DNA of 64,000 nt from Cristatella mucedo. Taxonomy: Eukaryota > Bryozoa > Phylactolaemata > Cristatellidae. Position 1 is the stretch's first letter, and the number at the start of each line of letters is the position of its first letter. Shown here piece after piece: positions 23,901-35,399 of this stretch. The DNA lies in the NCBI GenBank assembly GCA_009760855.2, contig WPIO01000009.1, positions 775,001 to 839,000 on the forward strand. The letters are read 5' to 3'. The position numbers and the translations under genes were made by a program. The notes below the pieces were generated by a model, which was not told the origin of the DNA, did no database searches, and saw only the letters and a list, made by a program, of their open reading frames with translations.

Positions 23901-25366
23901 GGACGACGATAGGCATCTACCGAAAAACCAGCGAGGCCCGCCCTGCTTCTCAGCCGGGCAGCTGAGCAAAATTCCGCCTCCTATACCAGACGCATCTTGC
24001 TCGAGTCATGGACGACAACAGAGCGAAGATCCAGTCGATGAGACATCGAAGAGAGGGCAAGGCCGTTCAGCCGAACAGTCAACCAGCGTGCAGTGCGACT
24101 ACGCTGAGATCAGTGGCAACCTATCTCTGATCTCAACAACTTTCGTGGGTGAAGCGTTGCACCCGAATCATGCTGGTAGCCTTAGAGGCTTCTGTTCGCA
24201 TGATCACACCGTCACCACTCGCGACAGAATAGCATCGCCCAGTTCGAAGTTGATACCTCTGCTTAGCAGCCACGGTGGCAGCGATGGAAAGGCCCAGCAG
24301 GCGTCCACCGACGGGGTAGATGAACGCTCCGTTGAGGCATCCTTTGAGCTGACGTTCGACATGCAGACCGACACGTCGGACTTCTACTTTGGCAGCGAAG
24401 CAAGTCGCTCTATGTGGCCGACAGTGACCGACAAAGGCGATCTGGCTCAGAGTGGCGCTGGACGAAGCGATGGATGGCACTCATTAGGTCGCCTGACCTT
24501 TGATATGCAAACCAGCACAACGACCCTGACTGCTGTCGCAGGTATTGGCAAGGCCTCACGACCGCATCTCGGGACCTCGATGCCATTGGCTCATGCTGAC
24601 TTGGTGGCCAGGGAGCGGAGCTGGCTTGCAGCAGGAGAGGGTGTCAGGAATGCTACCGCTCTGGCGTCCCGGTCGAACGAATGTACTCAAACTTCGCCGC
24701 CGCCGCTGCGGCCGCCACTCGACAGTGCTACCGATTTCGCCTTTACCTTACCGCAACCGATCGGAGCAGCGAACGACGACGACGACGCCGCTGTCGAAGC
24801 GGAGGGTTCGCTCCAGCAGCAACAGCGCTGCACGTCGTCCAGCCCGAGCCCGGCGCACAAGCGCCGCACCGCGAGCTCCGGACCGGCGCTCGGTGGCCGC
24901 CGCCGTCGTGGCCGCCGTGGCTCTCGGCAAAGCAACGCTGCCGTCTTGCTGAGGATCCTTCTGTCGGCGGTGAGAAAATCGAGCAACGCCCCGGCGGCGG
25001 CGCGAAGCGATCCACCGCCACTGCCGTCTTCAACATCTTCACCGTCGTCTTCATCGTCTTCGCCGCCGCCGTCTTCACCACCGCCGGCGTCGCCGGCCGA
25101 AGGTGCTGATGGCACCTTGTTCCGTAGAGCCGACGCAGCCAGCGCTGCCACTGCGTCACACCGTACGTGCGGCGCCTCATCCGACCGCTCCTCGTGCGAC
25201 CGCAGTCCGGACGAGGAGGCGGCGGCGGCTTCACTGCGGCCGCCGCTCGATCGAGCGTCGGCGCCTACGCTGCCGGCGAACCCTGCTAGCGAACGGCTCG
25301 CAGGGTTCGAAACCACTGCTGGCCTCCTCCACCGCCACCGCCGCAGCCGCCGAAGTAAACTGACAG
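20974..25366 (+). CDS. Giant disordered exon of a large host protein
   Basis: The acceptor ACATTTTTAG| ends at 20973. The frame is then open for 1464 codons to the donor GACAG|GTGAGG (GT at 25367), phase 1. The product is acidic and Ser-rich (for example HREGHVRSSFDCDSESS at the start) with no globular domain. A motif L-T-F-D-M-Q-T occurs twice, about 145 bp apart (about 24349 and 24493). Near 25025-25100 there is a Ser/Pro run (SSSSSSPPPSSPPPASP). A possible internal donor (AAGG|GTGAGT, near 23418) exists but the frame continues 1.9 kb past it. A single huge disordered exon followed by conserved coils resembles STARD9/KIF16-like kinesins, whose FHA domain appears at 1-1014; that link is inference. 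Antisense open frames at 24687-25316 are GC-driven shadows. Confidence 0.68.
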
Positions 25367-25467
25367 GTGAGGCCGACGGTCGAAGGAGCGTCTCGCGCGT
25401 TCGTTCGGCTCTTTTTTTAAATTATTAACCAGCTCGGCAACTCAAATCGCACTCTGCTATGTTCCAG

Positions 25468-26270
25468 GCGCTCTGCTCTCGCCCGTCGAGACGAATTCAA
25501 ATCGCGACGACGCCGATACTGCTCGAAGCACTCGGCAGGCAGACAAAGGGCGCCAATCGGAGGGGGCGGCGGAAGTTTCTCGCCGCCACGAAGGAAGGAT
25601 GTTATCGAGCGCCCCTGAAAAATCTTCTGGCATAGACCGGCTGCCTGGACGGGAGTGGAATCGCAGACCGACAGCTTCTGACGAGATGAGGACGTCAACG
25701 CCGCCCTTGCCGTCTGCCCAAACGTGGCGTGCGAGAGCGGGTGCCGAAAGCGAACCTGGACATGAGCAGCAGCGAAGCAACGCCGTACACTTGGGCCTAA
25801 CTGGCTCGTTCAGCAGCCCTTCGGCGAGCGAACACTCGAGGCAAGCGCCGGTGGCGGCTTCTCGCGAGGCGCGTCGCCAGGAAGCGAAGCCAAATGACCG
25901 CTGCCTCGACGCAGCGGCAGCAGTAAGGAGCAGCACGGTCCACGAAAGCCGCCGCGAAGAGCCGCGCTTGCCGGCGGACGGCGGCGGCTGCGAGCGGGAC
26001 GGAGCAGCCACGTGCTGCAGCCGGGATGAGTCGGTCGAGACCGACGCGTCGAACCCGGAGCTCGAGCGTCTCCGCAAGGAGAGGCAGCGCATAGTGCAGC
26101 TGCTCGCTCAGGGACATCTGCCGTCGCGTCTCTGGCAGGAGCTCGCCGAGGCGCAGCTCAACTACGCGTTCGGTCAAACGGACGCCCTGCTGGAAGCTCT
26201 CGAGGACGTCGCGTCGTCGAACGGAAGCGAGGACGGCGACTCGGCCGGCGACGCCGCGCTCCAGCTGACG
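25468..26270 (+). CDS. Host exon with conserved coiled-coil block
   Basis: The acceptor TATGTTCCAG| ends at 25467 and two bases complete the codon from 25366. The first half is Ser/Arg/Ala-rich and disordered. The second half becomes ordered: SNPELERLRKERQRIVQLLA, then LPSRLWQELAEAQLNYAFGQ and TDALLEALED. It ends phase 0 at the donor ACG|GTAGGA (26271). The E-L-A-E-A-Q-L-N-Y-x-x-G-Q-T-D-x-L-L block looks strongly constrained and reminds me of the C-terminal region of very large kinesin-3 or centrosomal proteins, but I cannot confirm the family by eye. Confidence 0.68.
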
Positions 26271-26409
26271 GTAGGAGGCTCGCCGTGGCGGCGCGGCCGC
26301 AGCCGCGGCTGCCGCGGGGGCACGCGCGTCTTCGGCGTAGCGCGCGGCGGCGGCGGCGGCGTCTGTCGGGGAAGCGACCGTACGCCGACGTCGTTTCCGC
26401 TCGCTTTAG

Positions 26410-26949
26410 CTCGGCGCCGACCGCGACCGCGCCTTGGCCATCGAGCGCGAGTATCGGAAGCGCTGCAGCAGCAGCAGCAACGCGCTGGAAGTGTCGAAGA
26501 GACGCATCGAGGAGCGAATTCGAGTTCTCGAAGCCGAAGCGGAGCGGAGCAAGGCCGAGCGAGCCAAGGCGAAGGGAACGCTCGAAGTGCTCAGAATGAG
26601 GCGTCGAGCCGAGATAGAAATATTCAAGCTCGAGCGCTCTCGCGAGATGAGCGTGTCGTTCGCTCGAAGACGCAGCCTCACCGGCGGCGCGAACGGCGAC
26701 AGAGACGCCATCGGCGGAGCACAACAGAGCAGCCGGACGCGAGCGTCGTCCGACCAGAACGTCCTGGTCGGGCCTTCGCTGACTCCGACGATTCATTTGC
26801 GTCACCTAATGAAAATCAGGAAAAGTCTGGTGGCGGGCTGCGGATTCGCGCTAGGCGACAATAACGACGCGAAAGACGAGCGAACCGACATGGCGTCACC
26901 TCAGCTGCTGATCGGCGCAGGTGGGCTAATGGCGTATGCGGCCCCGTGA
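26410..26949 (+). CDS. Host exon, basic coiled coil, probably 3' part of gene
   Basis: The acceptor TCGCTTTAG| ends at 26409, phase 0, matching 26270. It reads LGADRDRALAIEREYRKRC, then a Ser cluster, then a long basic helix (SKRRIEERIRVLEAEAERSK, RMRRRAEIEIFKLERSREM). The ordered part ends near 26660 and the rest is Ser/Arg-rich to a TGA at 26947-26949. A possible donor (GCGCAG|GTGGGC, near 26921) would let it splice onward, so the stop is provisional. The helix is probably a dimerising coiled coil. Confidence 0.6.
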   Translation, partial: LGADRDRALAIEREYRKRCSSSSNALEVSKRRIEERIRVLEAEAERSKAERAKAKGTLEVLRMRRRAEIEIFKLERSREMSVSFARRRSLTGGANGDRDAIGGAQQSSRTRASSDQNVLVGPSLTPTIHLRHLMKIRKSLVAGCGFALGDNNDAKDERTDMASPQLLIGAGGLMAYAAP

Positions 26950-28011
26950 AATATTGGGCGAGATATTGAACCCGCCAGCGAAAATTAATATGCTGCGGTC
27001 GCTTCTCATCATTATACCGGAAATCTACTTTATTGCAGGCCTAAACGAAAAAACTAATATGATCCATAAAAGTGCAGACATTACGAGAGGATCCTGGTAT
27101 CGTGCCCGGTTGCTCGGCAATGTTGGGGCCTGCTTCTACCTCGAGGCCCCACTGAAGCGTATGCGTGCCTAAGCAGTTACAGTTGGATTAGTTAGATTAG
27201 TGTTCGAGATTATTAATGGTTCCGGAATGGCAACGGCTGGGTACTGGGCGCATCTTGATCTGTGGTTTAGACGGTATCAAAAGCCCAATTCAAGAGGTGG
27301 CTTGGCATGTGCACTCCTCGAGCCCGGATAGCTGTACTTAGGGCATCAAAGTGTGAGTTGTACGCAATGACTGGTGCTGTATAGACGTGCCTCTTTGTCT
27401 CTCTGGAATCGACGGAATCCACGCTAACTGCAAGAGACTTGCTATAACCAAGTACTTACTCAGGCTTACTTAGGCAATTTTTGTACAGGGTTAGTGCTGC
27501 AGTGAAATCGCTTTGAAGTTGGCGACCGTTGTAACGCATTTGAATTATTAGCGGTTGATTAAGGCAGAAATATTGCTGAGGCCAGCAAAGAGGAAGCGAC
27601 GCAATGAGTTGACAGCTGACAAGCTGAGCGATGAGAAAACCTGCTGTGTTGGCACAGGCTTACAGTAGAGAGCATGCAGTCAAGAAAAGAGAGCAAAGAA
27701 TGACTCGTGTTGTTAATAATTACAAATGATGCAATTAAAAGGAAGAATTTAGCTCTATTCTCAAAGCCGCGCAAAAGCAGCTAAACTGCCGGCTCGCAGA
27801 AAGCCCCTTGTCGCAGAGCCGCATCAGGAGCGGCCGGTAGAAACGCCAGCTAGATTTTTTCGACTGTCCAAAATGGCCGAATGTTGATTCTCATGCAGTT
27901 GAACTATCAGCTGGACTAGGTCGCATTGTGTGCAACGCTAAGGCTCCAGTGCTGCTCGCAGCGAGCGAACAAACTACTGCGGCGAGCGCGTAGCGTTCGC
28001 GCGGTCCCTCT
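26950..28011. other. Unassigned host DNA
   Basis: Only short frames are present. A segment after TTATTGCAG| (about 27038) encodes 44 codons ending in TAA at 27170-27172 and might be a last exon, but its phase partner is unknown. Nothing else is recognisable. Confidence 0.35.
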
Positions 28012-28198
28012 CGTTCTCTCTCTCTCTCTCTCTTTCGTTCTCTCTCTCTCGTTCTCTCTCTCTCGTTCTCTCTCTCGCTCTCTCTCGTTCTCTCTCTCGT
28101 TCTCTCTCTCTCTCGTTCTCTCTCTCTCGTTCTCTCTCTCTCGTTCTCTCTCTCTCTCGTTCTCTCTCTCTCGTTCTCTCTCGCTCTCTCGCTCTTTC
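28012..28198 (+). repeat. (TC)n microsatellite with GTTC interruptions
   Basis: About 185 bp of CT dinucleotides, regularly interrupted by CGTT or CGCT (higher-order unit CTCTCTCTCTCGTT). Ser/Leu and Arg/Glu frames on the two strands are artefacts. Confidence 0.95.
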
Positions 28199-28235
28199 TT
28201 CTTACGCGAAAGCGGCCAAACGCCAGTGAACGACT

Positions 28236-28780
28236 ATGCCTACCGCCGCCGTTGCAGATCTTAGCTCGCAACTTTCAGGAAAGGTGGAAATGCGGCTTTC
28301 AGCAAAGGCGGAAGCGTCGTCGGGTGAGTCTGCACGCCTCGGGCTAGCGGAGGAGCCGGCTGTGGCGAGTCTGCCCTACGAGTCTGAGGCCGAGACATCC
28401 GAGAGCCGGACGAGCCGCCACGAGCCGGACGAGCTGCTCGCCGTCCCAGAAGCAGTCGCCAAGTCTTTGCATCTGTGCGGCGGCGGCGGCGGCGGCGCTG
28501 CGAGCCGACGTGAGGACGGCCTGTCGGGCGCCGATGGTGCTGCGGCGGCGTGGATCGGAGGCGACGCGTCCGGCTGCCGAGCGGCGAGGCTGCAAATGCC
28601 GGACGGATTTGTGGGCCAGCCGCCGCGCCCTGGTGCCCCGGCGGTGGCGGCAGCCTCTCCTCGCAGCCCGGACTCCCATCGACTCGGCACAGCGTCGCCT
28701 CCGGTTGATACCGAGAAGGCGGCGGAACCGGCGGCGGCGAGAGTGCGAGCGTCGTCGTCGCCGCCGCCGCCGTCAGAAAG
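28236..28780 (+). CDS. Possible first or internal exon, disordered
   Basis: An ATG at 28236 opens a frame MPTAAVADLSSQLSGKVEMR that continues with an acidic part (LPYESEAETSESRTSRHEPD, then ELLAVPEAVAKSLHLC) and a poly-Gly run. It then becomes Ala/Pro/Arg-rich up to a donor AAAG|GTCAGC at 28781. Another donor (CGG|GTGAGT, near 28324) is stronger and could end the exon early. The acidic stretch looks real but the rest may be GC-driven, and the minus strand is open over the same bases. It lies 1.3 kb downstream of the large coiled-coil gene on the same strand. Confidence 0.35.
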
Positions 28781-28865
28781 GTCAGCCAGCAATGCGGCGC
28801 ACGGCCGGCCCCCTCGCCCCCCCCGCCGCTGTCCTCGGAGCGGTCCCTGCTTTACCGACTCGTCG

Positions 28866-28945
28866 CAGGCTCGTCGTCGCAGGCTCGTCGTCGCAGGCTC
28901 GTCGTCGCAGGCTCGTCGTCGCAGGCTCGTCGTCGCAGGCTCGTC
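28866..28945 (+). repeat. 14-bp tandem repeat
   Basis: Five perfect head-to-tail copies of CAGGCTCGTCGTCG from 28866 to 28935 plus a partial sixth. The unit length is not a multiple of three, so frames over it give different periodic peptides. Confidence 0.95.
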
Positions 28946-29219
28946 TTGCTCCGGTCGGCTTTGCTTTGTTCGACTGCACCGCGTCGCGTTGCTATTGCCA
29001 GAGTAAAGGGCGAGACGCGTGGGACGTGTACATTTGTACGACAGGGAAACTAGAATTACCGATGAGCACTTGCGGCGATGTCGAGAATGTCGGCTCGCAT
29101 ATCCTGCGGCTTCTCGCATGCCACCCGCTGGAAGCCCGTTCAAACGAGGCGTCGGCGCCTGACGTCACTCGACGATTTCTTAATCGTTCCGATGCGACGA
29201 CGGTCCAGTGAGAAGCTGC

Positions 29220-29538
29220 CGGTAGCGGAGCCGGGAGGGCAGCGGTATATACTCCTGCACGGCGGGTAGCGACGACCATAGCCCATCTCCTATTCCCTAC
29301 GCCATTATCTCCTATTATCATATTATCTCCTATTCCCTGCGCCACCCGAACGTCACCAAATTACGTCACGAAATGACGTCTCAATTTTATTCGACGAGCG
29401 GCCGCCGCCGCCGAGTTGGCTTTAAATAGACTTTGCGCTATAATTCTTCTTCAATCGCACGTCCACCCCCGCCTTCATGAAAATGTTGCGGGTCTTGCCC
29501 CCTTCCCCCCCGACGAAAATCCTGGCTCTGCCGCTGGG
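29220..29538. mobile_element. hAT-type MITE, second copy
   Basis: The left end CGGTAGCGGAGCCGGGAGGG and the right end, read on the opposite strand, CAGCGGCAGAGCCAGGATTT are diverged versions of the termini of the element at 10079-10360. The body (about 320 bp) includes a G/C homopolymer-rich stretch near the right end, as in that copy. The target-site duplication is no longer clear. Confidence 0.65.
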
Positions 29539-30289
29539 GCTAGCGCTTGCGCGAACCGAGGTTTCGCGGCGGCCGGCGCGCGGCGCTAGCTCTCCGCGGG
29601 GCGCTGAGAAGCAGTCGAGTGGCGGGTGCGAAGCGCTGCTGAGTAAATTTTGATTTTGATTGAACTATAGTCTTGACAGAATTCGCCGTTTGCTCAAGCT
29701 AGGTCCTAGACCTCGCCGCCGCCACGTGACCGATACAAGCGGCGGAACTCGTGCGTCTAAGCGCGGGTGACCAGTTGGTTGGTTGTAGGAAGCTCAATCA
29801 GACGTACGAGCAGGTAGATGTCAGCCGACGGTAGCACATCGCGGCGGCAGTAATTAGTTGGTCAACTCAATAAAAATGTAAGCTCGAACGCTCTCTCTGT
29901 AGCTGTGTGTGAGGGCCGCATCTGCCCGCAGAGGAGGTATGAAATAAAACTAACGGCTTTTGTTTCTCCGCCGACGACACTCTGCTCTAACCACCCTTCG
30001 ACTCGTCCAAGCCTTGCCTCGCTTCCTAATCATTCAAATCCTGTTCAGCTCGTGGCGACGTAAAATTCATTCATAATGGCCACAAAATTCTCGAAACTTT
30101 ACGACGGTGAAGCCAACATTATTGCTATGGGCAAGCACAGTGTCTTCCAAAATTTAGAAGACCTCGTCATCAAGTTTGGTTCATCTAGGATCACTCCAAT
30201 GACATCTGTCCTTTATCTGGCTACGCTGTTCTAAAGTGACGTCATTTGTTAAATTATTGCCTAAGCTGTGAAGTCAGCCTTCTTCAAGT
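29539..30289. other. Unassigned, possible LTR-retrotransposon relic
   Basis: Around 29930 there is an AATAAA, and at 30052-30062 a TCGTGGCGACGT resembling the primer-binding-site context of some Ty3/gypsy elements. It is followed at 30076 by an ATG frame (MATKFSKLYDGEANIIAMGK) of 52 codons that could be a broken gag start. No paired LTR was found, so this stays a suggestion. Confidence 0.2.
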
Positions 30290-30600
30290 CAAGGAACATA
30301 GCCAAAGTCAGGACCTGCTTAGACAACACACCAGCTTACCCACCCGACCTCGTTGCTTCACCAGTCACATAGTCTCGCATTACCACCACCCAGACTTCAT
30401 GTGATCTCTCCGTTCCTCGCACTATATTGAATTCTTTGGTGATCGAGGCTTCAGTCCCGATGCAGAGAAAGTCTACAATTCGCTTCCGGCTTCTGTCGCC
30501 ACCTATAAAGAACTTGAATAATTTAACTCTCACCTAACGACGCACGTATTCAACTTATTTTTTCTTTGCCCAGGGAACTTGTCTTCTATGTTTCTATTCG
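30290..30600 (+). mobile_element. LINE 3' ORF scrap
   Basis: A frame reads FGDRGFSPDAEKVYNSLPAS followed by VATYKEL and a stop. This is the F-G-x-R-x-F-x-x-x-A-x-x-x-W-N-x-L-P signature at the C-terminus of CR1/L2-type LINE ORF2, with Trp changed to Tyr. A family A-like 3' UTR scrap (AAGCATTTGGAAAGGGATT) lies at about 30830-30855. Confidence 0.6.
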
Positions 30601-30881
30601 CTTTGCGTGCCTATTCGTAATTCATTTTCCTATTAGCTTTGCGTACCTATTCGTGATTCAGATTATATAACCAACAAGGGATCCTACTAACCGATGGTCC
30701 TGTCGGTCTCCTTGCTGCTTTTAGACGCTTGTCTAAGTATGACCGTAATACGATTTTTCTTGCTTGTCTAAGTGCGGTACCGTACATATCATTAATCCTC
30801 GGTTGCTAATTATCTTGCAGAAAGTCGTAAAGCATTTGGAAAGGGATTTAATTTTCTTACAGCGCTTTACAAACGATACTT

Positions 30882-31172
30882 CTTAGGCAACTACTCTCCT
30901 GCTGCCGACTATGGCTCATCGTTTTTAGCGGTCCTGAGCTGCTAATTCCATGCTACTCACTACCTCAAATGCTCTCCTGACTCTGCTATGCTTCCCACTT
31001 TCTCTTTGTTGCACGAGACGAAGTCTGTTGGCTACCGAATGCGCACCGAAAGCCGCTTGGGCTGCGAGTGCGCTATACAAAACTCTCCTGCGTAACACCC
31101 ACATGGTCTTTATGACTTTGTGGAGTTACAGACGGAGATACATTACATTACAATACATATATTCGTATCCTT
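30882..31172 (+). mobile_element. LINE family B 3' end
   Basis: It matches 39395-39650 and 54955-55230 closely (CTCTTTGTTGC, TGCGCTATACAAAACTCTCC, CACATGGTCTTTATGACTTT) and ends in ACATTACATTACAATAC. It is 5' truncated. A tRNA-like block at about 31190-31255 with a B-box-like GGTTCGTGTCC follows and may be a SINE head. Confidence 0.8.
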
Positions 31173-31255
31173 GTAATCACTTCGGTGGATGTCATTCGTC
31201 GGTCAGGCATTCGTACTTCGTCACCCAGATCGCGGGTTCGTGTCCTGCAATAGGC

Positions 31256-32543
31256 AATTCTTCTTTGAGCTCTGCTTGGGAGTGAACGCCGCTAACCCAT
31301 TTTTACTGGCTAAATATGTATATACGATAGTGCCTAAATATGATAGTGTCAAACTTAATAGATTTAACAGCAGTTTTATATACAAATATAAATATAGGTG
31401 TAATTCAATAATGTACAGCATCAAATCAGCTGATCGTTACTTTCCCTTTTGTATTCAGATTTGCTTCTATAAAAATTAGCCACACTATGGGCCATTTCGT
31501 TGAGCTAATGATTATAACTTACTAACCTGTAGTATTTCTAGCATCTGTTATAACCAGGCTGATTTAGCCTACCAACGCTTTAATCGCTCATCTGTAAAGG
31601 GTAAGACATGAATTGATAGCCCTTGTCTGGATGATATTTCGCTGCAATGAGATATATCGTGACTAGTTGGACGTTATCGTTACGCAACGCTCCATGCTTT
31701 GCAGCCAAGTCAACTCGACAGTGGCAGTCCCGGAAGCTAAGTGTATTATGGCTGATTGCTGCCAGTCGCCGGGTGCCACCGTTTTTTCTGGCGATGTAAC
31801 GGAGGCGTTGTTTTGAGAGTAATTGGAAAGAGACAGAGTAACGCCTCATAGGTCATGGGTATATATCTGCACAAACTGCATGTCTGTGCTTTCCATAACC
31901 CAAGTATAGCGGAGCTTTGTTCTTTAAGCAGGTTACCTGAAGCTTTATTATTGACGGAGTGATTAGATAGTAGATAGTGTCCGGTGACTTCATTGGACCA
32001 AATAAAAAAGTCTAGCTGATTTAACGGCAGAAGTTCGTAAAAGGCTATCACCACCGCTTGCAGCGGTAGTAAGAGATCGCCCACCTCAGAATTCAAACCC
32101 GAAACCTCGGGACCGAGGTCGTGGAAAGAAACAGTTTTACCAAGTGGGTCAATGCGACTCACCGTCACCGACCAAAGCTAGCCTCTTGGCTCAAAAAGAG
32201 GCTCGGTTGCTACGAACTGCATGTGGCTGGTGGTGACTCTCGTGGGCATCCCGAGCTATTGTCGCAGAATATGGCTGGACGAGCTGCCGTAGGACACGGC
32301 GCTCATTGATGAGCTTTAATGGCTCACTGTATTGGAATGCACAGCCTGATGACTAGTCGCCGGTGCGGTAGGTGATCTCGAAGTAAACTCAACAGTTCCC
32401 ATCAGCACTGGGAGGACAATAGCTCGAGGCAGTAGTCAGTTATGGCGTCAACTTGTCTGATGTGCAGAAGATGAACGACGTCTTATTTGCCGCAGCGTAC
32501 CGATACGTAACCGTGTCCTAACCTACCGCGAATGACATAACCG
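31256..32543. other. Unassigned host DNA
   Basis: There are several 60-140-codon open frames on both strands, none with recognisable sequence. A region near 32080-32115 resembles a degenerate tRNA-like or SINE segment on the minus strand. Nothing firm. Confidence 0.35.
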
Positions 32544-32839
32544 CTTAGAGCGACAGCCAGCCTCCAAGCGATCCATCCCGACAACCCGACTTCGTCGCCT
32601 ACGTCCCGCTCGTGCCATCCGCCGCACGGCACGCAGCTGACGAGTCGTCACGCCGAGAGCCTCGGCTCTAGCATATGTCTCGCCGTCTCCGGACGTAGGC
32701 CATCGGCTCTGAGCCAAGTTCAAGCTTCGCGGCCCGCTATCAAGACGAGCGCGGAAATCGAGCGAGAGATCGACGCTGAAATTGAAAGGCTACGAGAGAG
32801 CTTCGTCGTCGTCGTCGTCCATCGGCCGCAAGAGGAAAG
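32544..32839 (+). CDS. Possible host exon with acidic/basic helix
   Basis: An open frame without ATG ends at a good donor GAAAG|GTATCG (GT at 32840). It passes through a Ser-rich part and then a helix, SAEIEREIDAEIERLRESF, a poly-Val run from a (GTC)n repeat and HRPQEER. The helical stretch resembles the coiled coils at 25468-26949 in style, so it may be a further exon of that gene. The acceptor is unclear. Confidence 0.35.
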
Positions 32840-33773
32840 GTATCGTGTCTGTCTGTCTGTCTGTCTGCCAGCTGACTGATAAGCATGATTCCTCTCACCG
32901 GATGCTTTCCAGCGGCCATCCATCATGCGGACTAGTGCCGATTATGGGCCGTCGTGAACTGACATGACTGCATGCAAGCGAAGATCTTTCTTTCTCAGGG
33001 CGAGAGGGCACTCTGTATCCCTCTATTCATTTCTCTTGGAAGTGGCGGTTGAGAAGGCATCCTCTTTGGGAGGGGTGCTCTACATTGTTTTCTTTCTGTA
33101 TTCGGCCGCTCATGTTTGCGTAGCCCAACTGGAAAATAGTTATAGCGCGAGACTTTATCACCCGAGGCTGCGGCTATACGCCCGAGCGGCGTCCTGATCT
33201 AGTTAAATATTAAGTGAAACTCTGTTGAAAAGGGAAACCCCCTTAAAATCCGGTGCTATTCCCACCTGCCGGAATTAGCAATGTTCACCGGTCGGTATTC
33301 ATCGTAGGAAGCATTCGTACTAAGTTTCGATCAAGTTCCCGTCTTGATCTTTAGCTGGCTGAGTGGTTGACAGAAGTTTCCGTTGATTCATGCCAGCGCG
33401 GCCGATTGTTGCCTTTGGAGTTATTGCGCTAAATAAGTTGGATAGTTGTGCTGCGTCGGAGGCATGAAACTGCGAATGGGAAAATAAATATCATGATTCC
33501 TTTGTCTATTGCAGCCTTTAACTTCAGTCGGACTCAATTGTGGACGCTGCGGGAGGATATAGCCCAAGCACCTCCAGACCGTGCGGTGGACGCTTTACAG
33601 ATATTGGAGGCCTGACAAAGTTCCGAGCACTTTCGAAGCTCGCAAACCATGGTTTCTTAGATCCGGCGACAGTTTGTCAGGCGATGCTTATCTGATGCGT
33701 TGGTCAGACGGGTAGCCACCTGGATTGGTGATCGCAGCACCTCAATGAGATACATGAGCGCCCGCATGAGACC
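32840..33773. other. Unassigned host DNA
   Basis: It begins with a short (TGTC)n at about 32846-32866. A 77-codon frame (32964-33197) with a hydrophobic stretch is present but has no support from splice sites or similarity. Otherwise nothing is seen. Confidence 0.35.
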
Positions 33774-34136
<363 letters not shown>

Positions 34137-35221
34137 TATTCCACAACGCTCGGCACTGATGTTGACGGTCGCGACTTACGATAGTGTGAGCCGCCAGCTC
34201 GAACACGAGCAAGAACCACAAAAGCACAAATTCTGCCTGCTGATGGTGAAAGTTTTGGAGCAACATTTTTGCTTCCTCTTCCGCCGGACCTTTTAGTCTT
34301 CCGAAAGCAAACCCGTACGTCGAAAGAGGCCGTAGATTAGATCGCTGCTGTGTCCGAACTTGCTGAATTTCCGACTACTCGCACATATGTACTTGTGTTG
34401 AGTCGTTTATTGAGCTGACAGTTGCACTTTATTGTACTTGTCGGGAGGGCACTTTGGACTTTGGCTAATGGTGCAGCTGAAGCCCGATTCCATTTCGCAG
34501 GTCATCGCAACGAAATAAGCCACAATTAGCCATTGAAGTTTTCAGCTGCTAGATTAATCATCCGTCCACTCACAACCATGAATACTTATATATGCTTTTG
34601 ATATTATGATATTATATTTTGACAGTCTGCACGAACAGTGTGGCCGAAGTATGTTTTCAAGTAGGTTTGGAAGGACTTGACATGGCATGCTTCGTTGATG
34701 ACAGAAGCAGATTACATTGACAGCGGCTCATTAGGTCGAAACTGTGAGGCTCAGTGCTGCCATGAAGCCATTCACCAGTCAATGGTCGAGAAGATTACAA
34801 TAGCTTAATAAAGCAGCCGACAAAACAGAACGTGGACCATTTCAAATACGAACAAAGAATAAGCAAAAAATGGGTCCAATATATAGTAGTCTTAAATGAT
34901 TACTATTGGCTGAGCAAGCCATAATGCTTACTAATCTTAATACTTTTGGCTTCTCTTCATGATCACGCTCTGATCAGCCCTGATCAGCAGTAGCCGATGT
35001 GGCTTTGGCAGAGGCCTATTGGCCTAGGTACACGTGATATGCAGCCAATCAGCAGTGGCCTGCAGTTCCGGAAATAGCCGTGGTGTCCTGAGCCAGTCAG
35101 TGCTGCACTGCAGGTCAAGGTGAAATTCCCCGGCGAAATATCTGTGAAGCGGACTCTCCCAACAGAAACTTTGTTATATTAACTGTTATTTAAATCTTAA
35201 TACCGTCAAGTAATGTGCGAC
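34137..35221. other. Unassigned host DNA
   Basis: No coding exon, RNA gene or clear repeat was recognised. Confidence 0.4.
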
Positions 35222-35345
35222 AATAGTAATGATACACTTATATATCGCCCTCGGAGAACTGAATCTCTTTTTAGGCACTTTACAGATGCTGTAACTAACT
35301 GCAAGATAACTTAACCACCTCACATTTGTTAACCTATCTGATTCG
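35222..35345 (-). mobile_element. LINE family A 3' end, minus strand
   Basis: ATATCGCCCTCGGAGAACTG and TCTTTTTAGGCACTTTACAG are the reverse complement of the family A 3' UTR. A short scrap. Confidence 0.7.
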
Positions 35346-35399
35346 ATGGATCCCAATAAGCTTTCGCTAACTGAGTCTGTAAGCTTTCTTGTTACCGTT

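Noticed and set aside
24687-25316. 209- and 163-codon antisense frames opposite the large exon
   Set aside because: GC-rich codons with Ser/Arg/Ala on the sense strand leave antisense frames open. They have no splice or start support.
28376-29143. 255-codon minus-strand frame
   Set aside because: It crosses a 14-bp tandem repeat and is rich in Arg/Ser/Ala as expected from an antisense GC-rich shadow.
30076-30234. Gag gene of a Ty3/gypsy element
   Set aside because: Only a 52-codon frame and a primer-site-like motif; no paired LTRs or pol were found nearby.
31190-31255. tRNA-like block with GGTTCGTGTCC
   Set aside because: The A-box and acceptor pairing are not convincing. It follows a LINE 3' end and is probably a SINE fragment.
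31746-32168. 140-codon minus-strand frame
   Set aside because: No domain, no splice context, and part resembles a SINE. It was left out as unsupported.
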